The position numbers were made by a program, and so were the translations under genes. A model generated the notes under the pieces. The model made no database searches. It was not told the origin of the DNA and worked only from the letters and a program-made list of their open reading frames with translations. Of a DNA stretch of 64,000 nucleotides, positions 20,107-30,706 are shown in pieces. The DNA is taken from NCBI GenBank assembly GCA_903919075.1, contig CAIXGR010000097.1, forward strand, positions 1 through 64,000. The letters are read 5' to 3'. The DNA comes from an uncultured Bacteroidota bacterium (GTDB taxonomy: Bacteria > Bacteroidota > Bacteroidia > Chitinophagales > LD1). Position 1 is the first letter of the stretch. Each line of letters opens with the position of its first letter.

Positions 20107-21360
20107 TTAGGCAGGGTTTTCGATTGAAAATTTTAAAAATGTAGGGCGCACGGCACCTTGCCATTTTGCATACCACATTACATCGCCCCGTTCATCGGCC
20201 ACTTCAAAGTGCAGTTGTTCTTCGAAATGAAATACCGGAGTGCTTTTATCTTTTACTACCATTATAGATATGTAATAGTTGCCATCATTCATCAGGTTGC
20301 CCGGTATTTGCGCTTCGCCAAAGAGAATACCTTCTTTAACTTTTATAATGGGTGTTCCGATATTAAAGATACACTCTCCTTTAATATCCATTACATGAAG
20401 GCTGAGATTAACTTCCTTGTCATTCATAAAATTCCAGAACTCGAATTTTAAGTTGAAGGGTGTATGAACATCAATATAATCTTTATCCTTATCCAGTATT
20501 TCAAGCTTCGCCAACTTCAATTTCACTTCGCTGTTTCCAGGTGCTTGGGCGGGCGTTTCATAGGACACCTCTGTAACCCTTTTTGCTTCGCGCAACAGGT
20601 AGTTGTTTATAATTTGTTCGGTTTCTCCTATGCTGTTTATTTTACCATCAACCAGGTAAATTGACTTGTTACAAAGATTTTTAACGGCTTGCAGGTTATG
20701 GCTTACAAATAAAACCGTTCTGCCTTCTCCTTCTGCTACCGATTTCATTTTGCCCAAACATTTTTTCTGAAAATCGGCATCGCCTACGGCAAGCACTTCA
20801 TCTACAATTAGTATTTCAGGTTCAAGGTGTGCAGCGACTGCAAAGGCCAATCGCACAAACATACCTGATGAATATCTTTTTACCGGTGTGTCAATAAATT
20901 TCGCCACGCCGGAAAAGTCAATAATCTCATCGAGTTTATTTTTTATTTCTCCGCGCTTCATGCCAAGTATAGCGCCGTTTTGATAAATATTTTCTCTCCC
21001 TGTAAGATCGGGGTGAAAGCCCGTACCCACTTCAAGCAGGCTGGCAAGCCTTCCATGCATTTTTATGGTGCCGGTAGTTGGGCCGGTAACTCGAGAAATA
21101 ATTTTAAGCAGCGTACTTTTCCCCGCACCGTTTTTTCCAATAATACCCAAAACATCTCCCTGCTTTACATTAAAACTTACGCCTTTAAGCGCCCAGTGTA
21201 ATTTATTTGAAGCCGCATTGTCCTGATCGGGCAGCATCTGGCTTTGGTTTCCGCGCACCCGGCCCCACCAATCCGACAGGTCGTCTTTAAGCGTACTGGA
21301 GGTAATTTGGCCCAGTTTATAAAGCTTCGAAATATTATTTACTTCAATAATGTTTTCCAT
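20107..21360 (-). CDS. wzt: polysaccharide ABC transporter ATP-binding protein (Wzt-like) with C-terminal extension
   Basis: 417 aa; GIIGKNGAGKSTLLKIISRV Walker A, RYSSGMFVRLAFAVAAHLEPEILIVDEVLAVGD, plus about 150-aa C-terminal domain. Confidence 0.92.
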   Translation of the reverse strand: MENIIEVNNISKLYKLGQITSSTLKDDLSDWWGRVRGNQSQMLPDQDNAASNKLHWALKGVSFNVKQGDVLGIIGKNGAGKSTLLKIISRVTGPTTGTIKMHGRLASLLEVGTGFHPDLTGRENIYQNGAILGMKRGEIKNKLDEIIDFSGVAKFIDTPVKRYSSGMFVRLAFAVAAHLEPEILIVDEVLAVGDADFQKKCLGKMKSVAEGEGRTVLFVSHNLQAVKNLCNKSIYLVDGKINSIGETEQIINNYLLREAKRVTEVSYETPAQAPGNSEVKLKLAKLEILDKDKDYIDVHTPFNLKFEFWNFMNDKEVNLSLHVMDIKGECIFNIGTPIIKVKEGILFGEAQIPGNLMNDGNYYISIMVVKDKSTPVFHFEEQLHFEVADERGDVMWYAKWQGAVRPTFLKFSIENPA

Positions 21361-21366
21361 GAAAAT

Positions 21367-22215
21367 TTAAATCGTGTCCATAAAATTCCGCTCGGTGCGA
21401 TTGAAAAGAATAATACCAACAAGCATTACCACCACAGTAAATGCAATTGAATATAAAAAATCAATCCATAAAAAGGCGCCCTTACCGAATAAAGAATAAC
21501 GAAATCCTTCAATGATAGGAATAACCGGATTTAATTTAAACAGAAATTTGTACCGATCGGGCACAACTGACAGGGGAATAATAACTGATGAACCATACAT
21601 CCATAGCTGCACACCGAAAGTAACCAGATACGCCAAATCGCGGTACCGGATAGTTAATGATGATACTATTATACCAACCCCAAGGCCGATAAATGCAAGT
21701 ACCAAAATAAAAACAGGTAGTAATAATATAGTGTATTGAATGCAAACTTGGTGGTGATAAACGAGCAGAAAAAAAATAAGAAGGATTAGTTGCATTGACA
21801 AGCTGAGTAAGTTTGAAATAACGGAGGCCAAAGGCACTGTAATACGAGGGAAGTAAACCTTACCAAAAACACCTGCGTTAGAAATAAATGTTGTGGATGT
21901 TTTATTAATGCAGGCCGCAAAATAACCCCACATGATTAACCCTGAAAGGTAGAATAATGTCGGAGGCCCATCCGTTTTTATTTTAGCAAAGTGAGAAAAA
22001 ATAGCTGTGAAGATAAAGGTAGTAAGTAGTGGTTGCAGCAAATGCCAAAGCGGCCCTAAAATAGTTTGCTTGTAAATGGTTATAAAGTCGCGCTTTACAA
22101 ACAGAAAAAGCAAATACCTGTAATGAAGCACTTCCTTTATTCGTAAATCGAACAGAGGATAGGTTGGCTTTATTTCAATAAATGAAGAAGATTTTTGTTG
22201 GTCGCTATTGCTCAC
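21367..22215 (-). CDS. wzm: polysaccharide ABC transporter permease (Wzm-like)
   Basis: 282 aa; LFVKRDFITIYKQTILGPLWHLLQPLLTTFIFTAIF, multiple TM helices, adjacent to wzt. Confidence 0.92.
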   Translation of the reverse strand: MSNSDQQKSSSFIEIKPTYPLFDLRIKEVLHYRYLLFLFVKRDFITIYKQTILGPLWHLLQPLLTTFIFTAIFSHFAKIKTDGPPTLFYLSGLIMWGYFAACINKTSTTFISNAGVFGKVYFPRITVPLASVISNLLSLSMQLILLIFFLLVYHHQVCIQYTILLLPVFILVLAFIGLGVGIIVSSLTIRYRDLAYLVTFGVQLWMYGSSVIIPLSVVPDRYKFLFKLNPVIPIIEGFRYSLFGKGAFLWIDFLYSIAFTVVVMLVGIILFNRTERNFMDTI

Positions 22216-23161
22216 TTAATCTCAGTTGATTCTTTTTAATTCCCTCTAAAAATAAAGCATAAGTATTTATAATGCCGTCTTTTAATTTAATTCTGTAAGT
22301 CCACCCCAGCGTTTTCATTTTCTCTACCGATAACAATTTTCGGGGTGTGCCATCGGGTTTCGATGGGTCAAATTTAATCTCTCCGTTATAACCTACAACA
22401 TCTTTTACTAAAAGCGCCAGGTCTTTAATAGAAATATCCTCGCCGGTGCCCATGTTTACAAAGTCTTTTCCATTGTAATTAAGCATTAAAAACAGGCATG
22501 CTTCGGCAAGGTCATCTACATGCAAAAACTCGCGTAGCGGACTACCTGTGCCCCATATTTCAACCTGCGGTTGGCTGTTGACTTTAGCTTCATGAAATTT
22601 ACGCATAAGCGCCGGCAGCACATGCGATTTTTGTAAGTCATAATTATCATTAGGCCCATACAAATTGGTGGGCATGGCCGAAATAAAGTTGCAGTTATAC
22701 TGGTCGCGAAAGGCTTCGCACATTTTTATGCCGGCTATTTTCGCAATGGCGTAAGGCTCGTTAGTTGGCTCTAAAAAACCACTTAGCAAATATTCTTCCT
22801 TTAAAGGTTGGGGTGCCAATTTTGGATAAATACACGATGAGCCTAAAAACAAGAGCTTTTTTACCCGATGGTTGTATGCCGCATGGATAACATTGGTTTC
22901 AATAGCCAGATTATCGTATAAAAAGTCGGCTTTATAAGTATTGTTGGCTTGTATGCCGCCTACTTTGGCTGCTGCCAGAAAAACAAATTCGGGTTTCTCC
23001 TTACTAAAAAAAGTATCCACTGCGCTTTGATTGCGCAGGTCTAACTCCTTCGAGGTACGCAGTATTAAGTTTGAAAACCCCTTTTGCTGCAACAACCTTA
23101 CAATAGCCGAACCCACCATACCATTATGGCCGGCAACATATATTTTCGACTTCTCATTCAT
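22205..23161 (-). CDS. fcl: GDP-L-fucose synthase
   Basis: 318 aa; [35 protein letters not shown], Tyr-x3-Lys in [10 protein letters not shown]. Confidence 0.95.
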   Translation of the reverse strand: MNEKSKIYVAGHNGMVGSAIVRLLQQKGFSNLILRTSKELDLRNQSAVDTFFSKEKPEFVFLAAAKVGGIQANNTYKADFLYDNLAIETNVIHAAYNHRVKKLLFLGSSCIYPKLAPQPLKEEYLLSGFLEPTNEPYAIAKIAGIKMCEAFRDQYNCNFISAMPTNLYGPNDNYDLQKSHVLPALMRKFHEAKVNSQPQVEIWGTGSPLREFLHVDDLAEACLFLMLNYNGKDFVNMGTGEDISIKDLALLVKDVVGYNGEIKFDPSKPDGTPRKLLSVEKMKTLGWTYRIKLKDGIINTYALFLEGIKKNQLRLSEQ

Positions 23162-24266
23162 AATAATTCTTCACTTTGTGCCCGCCTTCTGCCAAATATT
23201 TATCGCGGCTAAAAAGTTCGAAATCACTTTTCACCATTTCTTCAATCATGGCCGCCAATGTATATTTCGGTTTCCAGTTTAATTTTTTTCTTGCTTTCGA
23301 TGCATCGCCAATCAGCAAATCAACTTCGGTAGGGCGGTAATAAGTTGGGTCAACTTCAATAACCACCTGGCCTTCTTTAAAGGCCAAATCTTTATTTGAT
23401 GATTTTGAGATGATGCCAATTTCTTTTTCGCCTTCGCCTTTAAAAATCACATCGGCACCTAAAACTTTAAAGGCTGTTTTTACAAAATCTCTTACCGAGG
23501 TTGTTTCTCCGGTGGCTATAACAAAATCTTCAGCCACTTCTTGTTGTAATATCAGCCAGGTGGCTTCAACATAATCTTTGGCATGGCCCCAATCGCGCTT
23601 GGCGTTTAGGTTGCCGAGATAAATTTTTTCTTGAAGGCCGTGGGCAATTCTTGAAACACCGCGTGTAATTTTCCGGGTTACAAAAGTTTCTCCCCTTATT
23701 GGGCTTTCGTGATTAAATAAAATACCGTTGCATGCAAAAAGATTGTAGGCTTCGCGGTAATTTACGGTAATCCAGTAGCCGTATAATTTTGCAACACCAT
23801 AGGGCGAGCGCGGATAAAAAGGTGTTTTTTCGGTTTGTGGCACTTCCTGCACCAATCCAAATAATTCGGATGTGGATGCCTGATAAATTTTTGTGGTGTC
23901 TTTTAAGCCCAGCAAACGCACAGCCTCTAAAATGCGCAATGCACCCAATCCATCAACGTTGGCAGTATATTCGGGCTCTTCGAAACTTACTTTTACATGC
24001 GACATAGCGCCGAAGTTGTAAATCTCATCGGGCTTCACATCTTGTATGATTCTGATAACGTTAGCAGCATCGGTTAAATCGCCGTAATGAAGAATTAGTT
24101 TTTTGTTGGAAACATGCGGGTCTTGATACAAATGGTCTATCCGGTCGGTATTAAAAAGCGAGCTTCTTCTTTTAATGCCATGCACCTCATAACCTTTATG
24201 CAATAAAAACTCGGCAAGATAGGCCCCATCTTGCCCGGTAATTCCAGTAATCAACGCCTTTTTCAT
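23154..24266 (-). CDS. gmd: GDP-mannose 4,6-dehydratase
   Basis: 370 aa; [61 protein letters not shown]. Confidence 0.96.
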   Translation of the reverse strand: MKKALITGITGQDGAYLAEFLLHKGYEVHGIKRRSSLFNTDRIDHLYQDPHVSNKKLILHYGDLTDAANVIRIIQDVKPDEIYNFGAMSHVKVSFEEPEYTANVDGLGALRILEAVRLLGLKDTTKIYQASTSELFGLVQEVPQTEKTPFYPRSPYGVAKLYGYWITVNYREAYNLFACNGILFNHESPIRGETFVTRKITRGVSRIAHGLQEKIYLGNLNAKRDWGHAKDYVEATWLILQQEVAEDFVIATGETTSVRDFVKTAFKVLGADVIFKGEGEKEIGIISKSSNKDLAFKEGQVVIEVDPTYYRPTEVDLLIGDASKARKKLNWKPKYTLAAMIEEMVKSDFELFSRDKYLAEGGHKVKNYYE

Positions 24267-24272
24267 TTCAGC

Positions 24273-25388
24273 TTATTGTTTTTGCCCGCTCAATTCTAAA
24301 AAAATATTTACATACTCTTTATTCCTCGCCTGGCATGAATATTCTTTTTCTATGGTTTCGCGCCCTGCCAAACCTATGGACTGCCTAAGATATTTGTTTT
24401 CAATTAACTTCTGCAGTTTATCTAACCATTCCTGCTCATTTTTTGCTAAAAAGCCATTTACTCCATCTTTTACCACTTCTTTATTCATGCCCACATCGGC
24501 CAGCACTGCCGGAATAGCCAGCCCCATATATTGAAGCCCCTTCATAGAGCATTTACCTTTCGACCACTCATTATCAGGTAATGGCATAATGCCAATATTG
24601 AATGAAGATATGATTTCAACTTCCGAATCGGGGCTCCAGGCTATGCTTTTAATATCCAGCAAATCGTTTTTATAACCGGCATCGCCGTAAACTATAAATT
24701 CAAGCTTGTTCCCGTATTTCTCTTTCAGCTTTTTTAAAACGGGCACAATAATATTGAAATGCTCGATAGTAGTGTGGCTACCGCTCCAGCCAATAATAAT
24801 TTTATCATCATCTTCTTTTATTTGTTGAGCAGGTATTTTGTAATAATCTAAATCAATGGTTGAAGGGAAAACTTTTATTGCCTGGTTGAATTTTTTGGCA
24901 TAGTCCGCCAGATACGAATTGCCGGTTATTACCAGATTGCTAAGCCCGATAATTTTATTGATTTTATCGGGCTTTTTAAGCCATTGCAATGATTTATTGA
25001 CCGCTGAAACTGATGGCAGCCAAACAGCATCATCAAAATCGAGTATAACTTTTGCCCCACTTTTTTTAAGCATCTTTTCAAAAAACACCGAACCGGTGGG
25101 CATGGCTTCGCGGTAGATAAAAACTATATCATATTGCCGGGCGCGAATTACATCTTTCACCCTCCTGAAAAAAGCCTTTAAAAAAATCATCCCCTTATCC
25201 CATAGGCTTCTTGACCGGTATAAAGAGTCTTCCTCTTCTCTTTTGATAATGATAGGTGAATAGGTGCACTCAAAGCCCGCCTGCTTCAAATAAGGGATGT
25301 ACTGCTCGCACCGGTAACGCTGGCCGGGGGCGCGGTTTTGCCGGTGCTGAACTATATATAATATTTTTTTATTGCCTGAATGGCTCAT
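24273..25388 (-). CDS. glycosyltransferase (GT4-like)
   Basis: 371 aa; IGWSGSHTTIEH, GIMPLPDNEWSKGKCSMKGLQYMGLAIPAVLADVGMN. Confidence 0.85.
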   Translation of the reverse strand: MSHSGNKKILYIVQHRQNRAPGQRYRCEQYIPYLKQAGFECTYSPIIIKREEEDSLYRSRSLWDKGMIFLKAFFRRVKDVIRARQYDIVFIYREAMPTGSVFFEKMLKKSGAKVILDFDDAVWLPSVSAVNKSLQWLKKPDKINKIIGLSNLVITGNSYLADYAKKFNQAIKVFPSTIDLDYYKIPAQQIKEDDDKIIIGWSGSHTTIEHFNIIVPVLKKLKEKYGNKLEFIVYGDAGYKNDLLDIKSIAWSPDSEVEIISSFNIGIMPLPDNEWSKGKCSMKGLQYMGLAIPAVLADVGMNKEVVKDGVNGFLAKNEQEWLDKLQKLIENKYLRQSIGLAGRETIEKEYSCQARNKEYVNIFLELSGQKQ

Positions 25389-26722
25389 TTAGCATCAGGG
25401 TTATTCAAGCGGTAATTAATTAATATAAGCGCTGTGGCAAAAAAAGGAAGAATGGGTATTTTGTAGCGCACCAAAGCACCATAATTAAAACTGGTTAAGC
25501 CAATAGCCACTGCAAGTATTATTGAAAACGGAACACAAAAGTTTATAATATGGTCTTGTACAAGCACTCCGCCCAATGCGTATATTCTTTTATTAAACAA
25601 CATGCGCAATGTAAAATAGAGAAAAAGAAGACTTTCTATACCTGACAGGGCCATTATGGGACTTCGAATTTGCCATACAAAGGGGCCGAAAAGTGCAATG
25701 GCGATTGCCTTAGGCGCCTGTTTTAATACCCCACCTGCCGTATATTTTACATCACCCTCTATCGAATACCCAGACCCGCCTTTTTCGGCAAGAGAGGTGT
25801 GCCAACTATGGAATCCTTCGGCTTTTTGTTGTAGCGATTCAACACTATACGTTTGCACTTCGCTACCAAGCCCATGTACAAACAAATAACTGGCACCTAG
25901 GGCCCCGACAACAACAACAGGGCCAATTAAAAAACGAATGGCTGAACTGCGAATAGCGTTTCGGTAATAGGTGCCTGCCATAAGCATTAAGCACGGGAAG
26001 AGAGTAAAAAGAATAAATCCGCGAATAAGCGACATTAAAAAACCCGCAAAAAACAACATTACAAAGTAACGGAAGTAGCGCCGGTTATAAATTACTACAT
26101 TATAAAAGCAATAAAAAAATAGCATAATACAGCCCATCATAATACAGTCTTTCGACAGGCCAGAGCCCCAAAAAATAACTGACGGAATCATCAAAAAAGC
26201 TACCGATAGCCTTTTGTGTTGCGACGGGTAAATTGATGCCAGAAGCAGAAACATACGCCATTGAAACTGGTATGAAATATAGGCAAATGCCAGGCATAGC
26301 GCGAAATATGAATTAAAACACAACACATTTACCAATGCGCCAATACGAATTGTGGTAAGGGTTGCGCTTCCGCGGATAAGATACGCGATACTATGATGCC
26401 AGGCATAAGGCAAGCACTGCCATGGGTAAGGATCGTGATAGGACAAAATAAAGGTAAGAAATGCAATCGGGTCGGTATAAAACAGCGTAAATAAGGGGTG
26501 TACTGCGTGATAAAAACTAATAGTATCACCCCCTTTGTAATAGAACACATAAATAAAGGCAAATCCTACTGAGCCAATAAATTTATAGTTTAACCCTTTT
26601 CTGTAGTAAAGCTTGTATAATGGATTTTTTGAGTTTTTCCTTAGGTTGCGATTGGCTAAAATGTAAAAAATACCCAAATAGATTGGTAGCAGTATAAAAT
26701 CAAATGCATCAACTATCTCCAT
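25385..26722 (-). CDS. polytopic membrane protein, candidate polysaccharide polymerase/assembly protein
   Basis: 445 aa, many hydrophobic segments, inside the polysaccharide operon; family assignment uncertain. Confidence 0.6.
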   Translation of the reverse strand: MEIVDAFDFILLPIYLGIFYILANRNLRKNSKNPLYKLYYRKGLNYKFIGSVGFAFIYVFYYKGGDTISFYHAVHPLFTLFYTDPIAFLTFILSYHDPYPWQCLPYAWHHSIAYLIRGSATLTTIRIGALVNVLCFNSYFALCLAFAYISYQFQWRMFLLLASIYPSQHKRLSVAFLMIPSVIFWGSGLSKDCIMMGCIMLFFYCFYNVVIYNRRYFRYFVMLFFAGFLMSLIRGFILFTLFPCLMLMAGTYYRNAIRSSAIRFLIGPVVVVGALGASYLFVHGLGSEVQTYSVESLQQKAEGFHSWHTSLAEKGGSGYSIEGDVKYTAGGVLKQAPKAIAIALFGPFVWQIRSPIMALSGIESLLFLYFTLRMLFNKRIYALGGVLVQDHIINFCVPFSIILAVAIGLTSFNYGALVRYKIPILPFFATALILINYRLNNPDAK

Positions 26723-26758
26723 AAATTACGTCAAATTTAACCGATTATTTCATCTTTG

Positions 26759-26766
26759 TATCTTTG
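26759..26766 (+). promoter_or_regulatory. candidate Bacteroidota -7 element TATCTTTG upstream of asparagine synthase
   Basis: Matches TAnnTTTG 17 bp upstream of the ATG at 26784; no clear -33 TTG. Confidence 0.35.
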
Positions 26767-26783
26767 GGTAAACCATAGTTGGC

Positions 26784-28694
26784 ATGTGCGGAATTGCAGG
26801 ATATTTTTCGAAAAACAAAAGTCACCGGCTCGAAACTTTTTTGGAAGGCGCGGTTAAAACTCTTGGAAAAAGAGGGCCGGATTTTCAGAAAACAATGCAT
26901 CTTTCGCTACAGGTGGGCTTTGCACATGCACGTTTATCTATCATAGACACATCGGTTGTGGCTAACCAGCCCATGAACGATATAAGCAAAAGGTACACCA
27001 TTGTTTTTAACGGCGAGATTTTCAACTTTCGTGAGTTAAGAGAGCAACATCTTTCGAATGTTACTTTCAACACCCATTCTGATACCGAAGTGTTATTAAA
27101 TCTCTTTGTGCTACTCGGTAAAAACTTTTTAGAGTTATTAAACGGCTTTTTTTCATTTGCCATTTTTGACAGCAAAACCGGTGATGTTTTTTTAGCCCGC
27201 GATAGGTTTGGTATAAAACCATTGCATATATACTCCGATGAAAAAATGATTGTTTTTGCCTCGGAGCTTAAAGCAATATTTAAATTTCCGATAAAAAGAG
27301 AGCTTGACTATAACACGCTGGCTCTTTATTTGCAATTGAATTATGTGCCCGGCAACAGTTCGATATTAAAAAACGTTCAAAAATTGAATCCCGGTTGCTA
27401 TGCAATTATTGACAGTAGTGGAAATTTAAAAATTGAACAATACTATTCTATACCCTACACACCGGGCAAAAAAATACCACAAAGCGGCATTGATTATAAT
27501 ACAGCAAAAATAAAGCTGCGTGAATTGGTTGAAGAAGCGGTTCAGCGCAGGCTGGTTTCGGATGTACGGCTTGGAACATTTTTAAGTGGCGGTGTAGATT
27601 CATCGGTAATTACTGCCTGTGCGGCTAAGCATGTTGCCGGATTGAATACTTTTTCGATAGGATATAAAGACGAGCCGTATTTTGATGAAACCCGGTATGC
27701 CAATATGGTAGCCAAAAAACTGGGCACCACCCATACTGTGTTTCCAATTTCGAATGATGAAATATTTGCCAATCTTTTTTTGGCACTGGATTATATTGAC
27801 GAACCTTTTGCTGATTCTTCTGCCCTTGCTGTTTATGTTTTAAGCGAAAGAACACGCCAAAAGGTTACGGTAGCCTTATCGGGCGACGGTGGGGATGAAT
27901 TGTTCGCAGGATACAACAAGCACAAAGCTGAATGGAATGCCCGGAAGAAAACTTTTTTAAATTTTGTGTTGCATGGGGGCAAGCCGCTTTGGGCCTGCCT
28001 GCCTCAATCCAGGCACTCACGCGTAACTAATTTATTCAGGCAGCTTAATCGCTACAGCGCTGCATTACACCTAACAGCTAGTGAACGTTATTGGCGCTGG
28101 TGTACCTTTAACTCTCAAAAACAAGCCGTTGCCTTGCTTAAAAACAAAAGCCTAATTAATGAAACTGAAATAGAAAGCCGAAAAGCATTTGTGTTGGATA
28201 TGGTAAAAGAAAACGGCGACATGAATGACGTGCTTTTTGCCGATATGCAACTAGTCCTGCCTGGAGACATGCTAACCAAGGTAGATTTGATGAGTATGGC
28301 GAATAGTTTAGAGGTAAGAGTGCCCTTACTTGATTATAATGTGGTAAATTACGCTTTCTCGCTTCCTGCTGATTATAAAATATCGGGCGGAGAAACGAAG
28401 AAGATTTTTAAAGACGCTTTTAAAGATGATTTGCCGGCAGAGATTTTTACCCGGCGAAAACAGGGCTTTGAAGTGCCTTTACTTAAATGGATGCGTACGG
28501 GTTTGCGTTCGTTAATAGAAAATGATTTGCTGGGCAAGGATTTTATACAGGCGCAAAATATTTTTGAATACAGTGAAATTGAAAAGTTGAAGCAAAAAAT
28601 ATTTTCGCCTAACCCTGGCGATGTACATGCATCTATTTGGGGGTTATTGGTTTTTCAGTATTGGTACAAAAAATATTTTTTGGTAAATGCCTAG
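26784..28694 (+). CDS. asnB: asparagine synthase (glutamine-hydrolysing)-like amidotransferase, second copy
   Basis: 636 aa; MCGIAGYFS, FLSGGVDSSVITA, LSGDGGDELFAGYNKH. Confidence 0.93.
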   Translation: MCGIAGYFSKNKSHRLETFLEGAVKTLGKRGPDFQKTMHLSLQVGFAHARLSIIDTSVVANQPMNDISKRYTIVFNGEIFNFRELREQHLSNVTFNTHSDTEVLLNLFVLLGKNFLELLNGFFSFAIFDSKTGDVFLARDRFGIKPLHIYSDEKMIVFASELKAIFKFPIKRELDYNTLALYLQLNYVPGNSSILKNVQKLNPGCYAIIDSSGNLKIEQYYSIPYTPGKKIPQSGIDYNTAKIKLRELVEEAVQRRLVSDVRLGTFLSGGVDSSVITACAAKHVAGLNTFSIGYKDEPYFDETRYANMVAKKLGTTHTVFPISNDEIFANLFLALDYIDEPFADSSALAVYVLSERTRQKVTVALSGDGGDELFAGYNKHKAEWNARKKTFLNFVLHGGKPLWACLPQSRHSRVTNLFRQLNRYSAALHLTASERYWRWCTFNSQKQAVALLKNKSLINETEIESRKAFVLDMVKENGDMNDVLFADMQLVLPGDMLTKVDLMSMANSLEVRVPLLDYNVVNYAFSLPADYKISGGETKKIFKDAFKDDLPAEIFTRRKQGFEVPLLKWMRTGLRSLIENDLLGKDFIQAQNIFEYSEIEKLKQKIFSPNPGDVHASIWGLLVFQYWYKKYFLVNA

Positions 28695-29883
28695 GGTATT
28701 AAGAATTATAAACCGGTTAAATTTAGGTGGACCCACATACAATGCGGCCTACCTGAGCAAGTTTTTAGAGCCCGACTTTGAAACCTTGTTGATTTCGGGT
28801 ATGAAAAACGACAATGAAGAAAGCTCGGAGTTTATAGTAAAGCAGCTTGACCTTCACCCAGTGTATATGCCGGAAATGTACCGCGAATTGCACCCGCTAA
28901 GAGATTATAAATCGTACTATAAGTTACGGAAGATTATTGAGGAATACAAACCGGATATTGTACATACCCATGCCGCCAAAGCCGGTGCAGTGGGCCGGCT
29001 GGCAGCATTGCATAGTGGGGTTCCGATTATAGTACACACTTTTCACGGGCACGTTTTTCACTCGTATTTTAATAAGGTAAAAACAAAGGTTTTTATTGAA
29101 ATAGAGCGATATCTTGCTAAAAGAACAACTGCAATAATTTCACTTAGCGATGCACAAAAACACGATTTATCTGAAGTTTATAAAATTGCCCCTGCCGAAA
29201 AATTTAAAGTAATACCGTTGGGTTTCGACCTTGTAAGATTTGGAGAAAACAAGGCTGAGAAAAGAGCAGCCTTTAGAAAAAAATACAATTTAGATGAAGA
29301 TGAAATTGCAATTGGCATTATAGGCCGCATCGTTCCTGTTAAAAATCATGAATTTTTTCTAAATGTTTTAAAACTGATTTCAGAGAAAACCACTAAAAAA
29401 ATAAGAGCTTTTATTATAGGTGATGGCGAAGGCCGTGAAAAAACAGAACAAACCGCTACTGAACTGGGCTTGAAATTTAATGCTGGCAATATGTGCGATA
29501 AAGACATTTTAACCTTTACCAGTTGGATAAAAGAAATTGACGTGTCGAACGCGGGTTTGGATATTGTAGTGCTTACCTCTAATAACGAAGGTACGCCTGT
29601 AAGCCTTATAGAGGCACAGGCTTCCGGAAAACCAGTTGTTTCGACCAATGTTGGCGGCATTGAAAACATAGTAATACAAAATGAAACAGCACTACTTTCG
29701 CCGGTGGGAGACTTAGAGTTGTTTACTGCAAACCTATTGCGGGTTATTGAAGACGGGGTTCTCAGAAAAAAAATGTCGGAAAATGGAGCTGATTTTGTTC
29801 GCCATAAATTCAGCTACCAGCGGCTTTGCAGCGATATGGCTAACCTATACAATACACTTTTACAAGACAATAGGAGGCCTTAA
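28687..29883 (+). CDS. glycosyltransferase (GT4)
   Basis: 398 aa; HTHAAKAGAVGRLAAL, VHTFHGHVFHSYF, NNEGTPVSLIEAQASGKPVVSTNVGGIENIV. Confidence 0.93.
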   Translation: MPRVLRIINRLNLGGPTYNAAYLSKFLEPDFETLLISGMKNDNEESSEFIVKQLDLHPVYMPEMYRELHPLRDYKSYYKLRKIIEEYKPDIVHTHAAKAGAVGRLAALHSGVPIIVHTFHGHVFHSYFNKVKTKVFIEIERYLAKRTTAIISLSDAQKHDLSEVYKIAPAEKFKVIPLGFDLVRFGENKAEKRAAFRKKYNLDEDEIAIGIIGRIVPVKNHEFFLNVLKLISEKTTKKIRAFIIGDGEGREKTEQTATELGLKFNAGNMCDKDILTFTSWIKEIDVSNAGLDIVVLTSNNEGTPVSLIEAQASGKPVVSTNVGGIENIVIQNETALLSPVGDLELFTANLLRVIEDGVLRKKMSENGADFVRHKFSYQRLCSDMANLYNTLLQDNRRP

Positions 29884-29926
29884 AGTATGAACCGCTGATA
29901 TTTTTTTATAGGTTTGTAGCTTATCC

Positions 29927-30706
29927 ATGAAAAGAGTCTTACTTCTTCTATCAGCATTTATTGTTTTGTTAACGATGTTCTCCTCGTGTAGGCTGCTATA
30001 CCCGAATATGATGTTTAAACAAAAGGGGTACGAATATTTTGCCGTTGCACAAAAGCAGATAGACCAATATATTGTTCAACCCCATGATGAATTAACATTT
30101 GCTGCTTATGCACGAGATGGATTTAGATTAATTGATATTCTTGGTAGTGTACAAGGCTACAGCAACGCAGGAGGGGCCGGAGGGGCCGGGGGTAATGTAT
30201 CTTATTTGGTAGATAATGAGGGTTTTGTGCGACTTCCGGTAATTGGAGAACTATTTGTAAAAGGATATACAGAAAAGGAACTTCAACGGGTGCTTGCAGA
30301 TAAGCTTTCAGGACTTTTTGTTGATCCATTTGTAATTGTAAACGTTTCGAACCGTAGGGCATTCCTTTTTGTGGGCAGTAACGCTGCTATTGTAATGCTG
30401 AACCGGGGTCCAACAAGTTTGTTTGAAGTATTAGCAAAATCAGGCGGAATAGGTGGTGGAAGTAAGGCATATAAAATAAAGATACTTAGAGGAGACTTAA
30501 AAAACCCTCAAATAATGATGATTGACGTTTCGACCCTTGAAGGGATGCGTAAGGCAGATTTAATAATTCAATCCAATGATATTATATATATTGAGCAAAA
30601 ACGTCAGGATGTTTCTGCTGTTATTGGCGCAATAGGCCCATATTTAAGTTTTGTTTCAACAATGACAACTATAATAGTTTTAGCAGCAAGCTTTGGAAAA
30701 TTATAA
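29927..30706 (+). CDS. wza: polysaccharide biosynthesis/export lipoprotein (Wza-like)
   Basis: 259 aa; lipobox-like FSSC, QPHDELTF, DNEGFVRLPVIGELFVKGYTEKEL, SLBB-like second half. Confidence 0.9.
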   Translation: MKRVLLLLSAFIVLLTMFSSCRLLYPNMMFKQKGYEYFAVAQKQIDQYIVQPHDELTFAAYARDGFRLIDILGSVQGYSNAGGAGGAGGNVSYLVDNEGFVRLPVIGELFVKGYTEKELQRVLADKLSGLFVDPFVIVNVSNRRAFLFVGSNAAIVMLNRGPTSLFEVLAKSGGIGGGSKAYKIKILRGDLKNPQIMMIDVSTLEGMRKADLIIQSNDIIYIEQKRQDVSAVIGAIGPYLSFVSTMTTIIVLAASFGKL

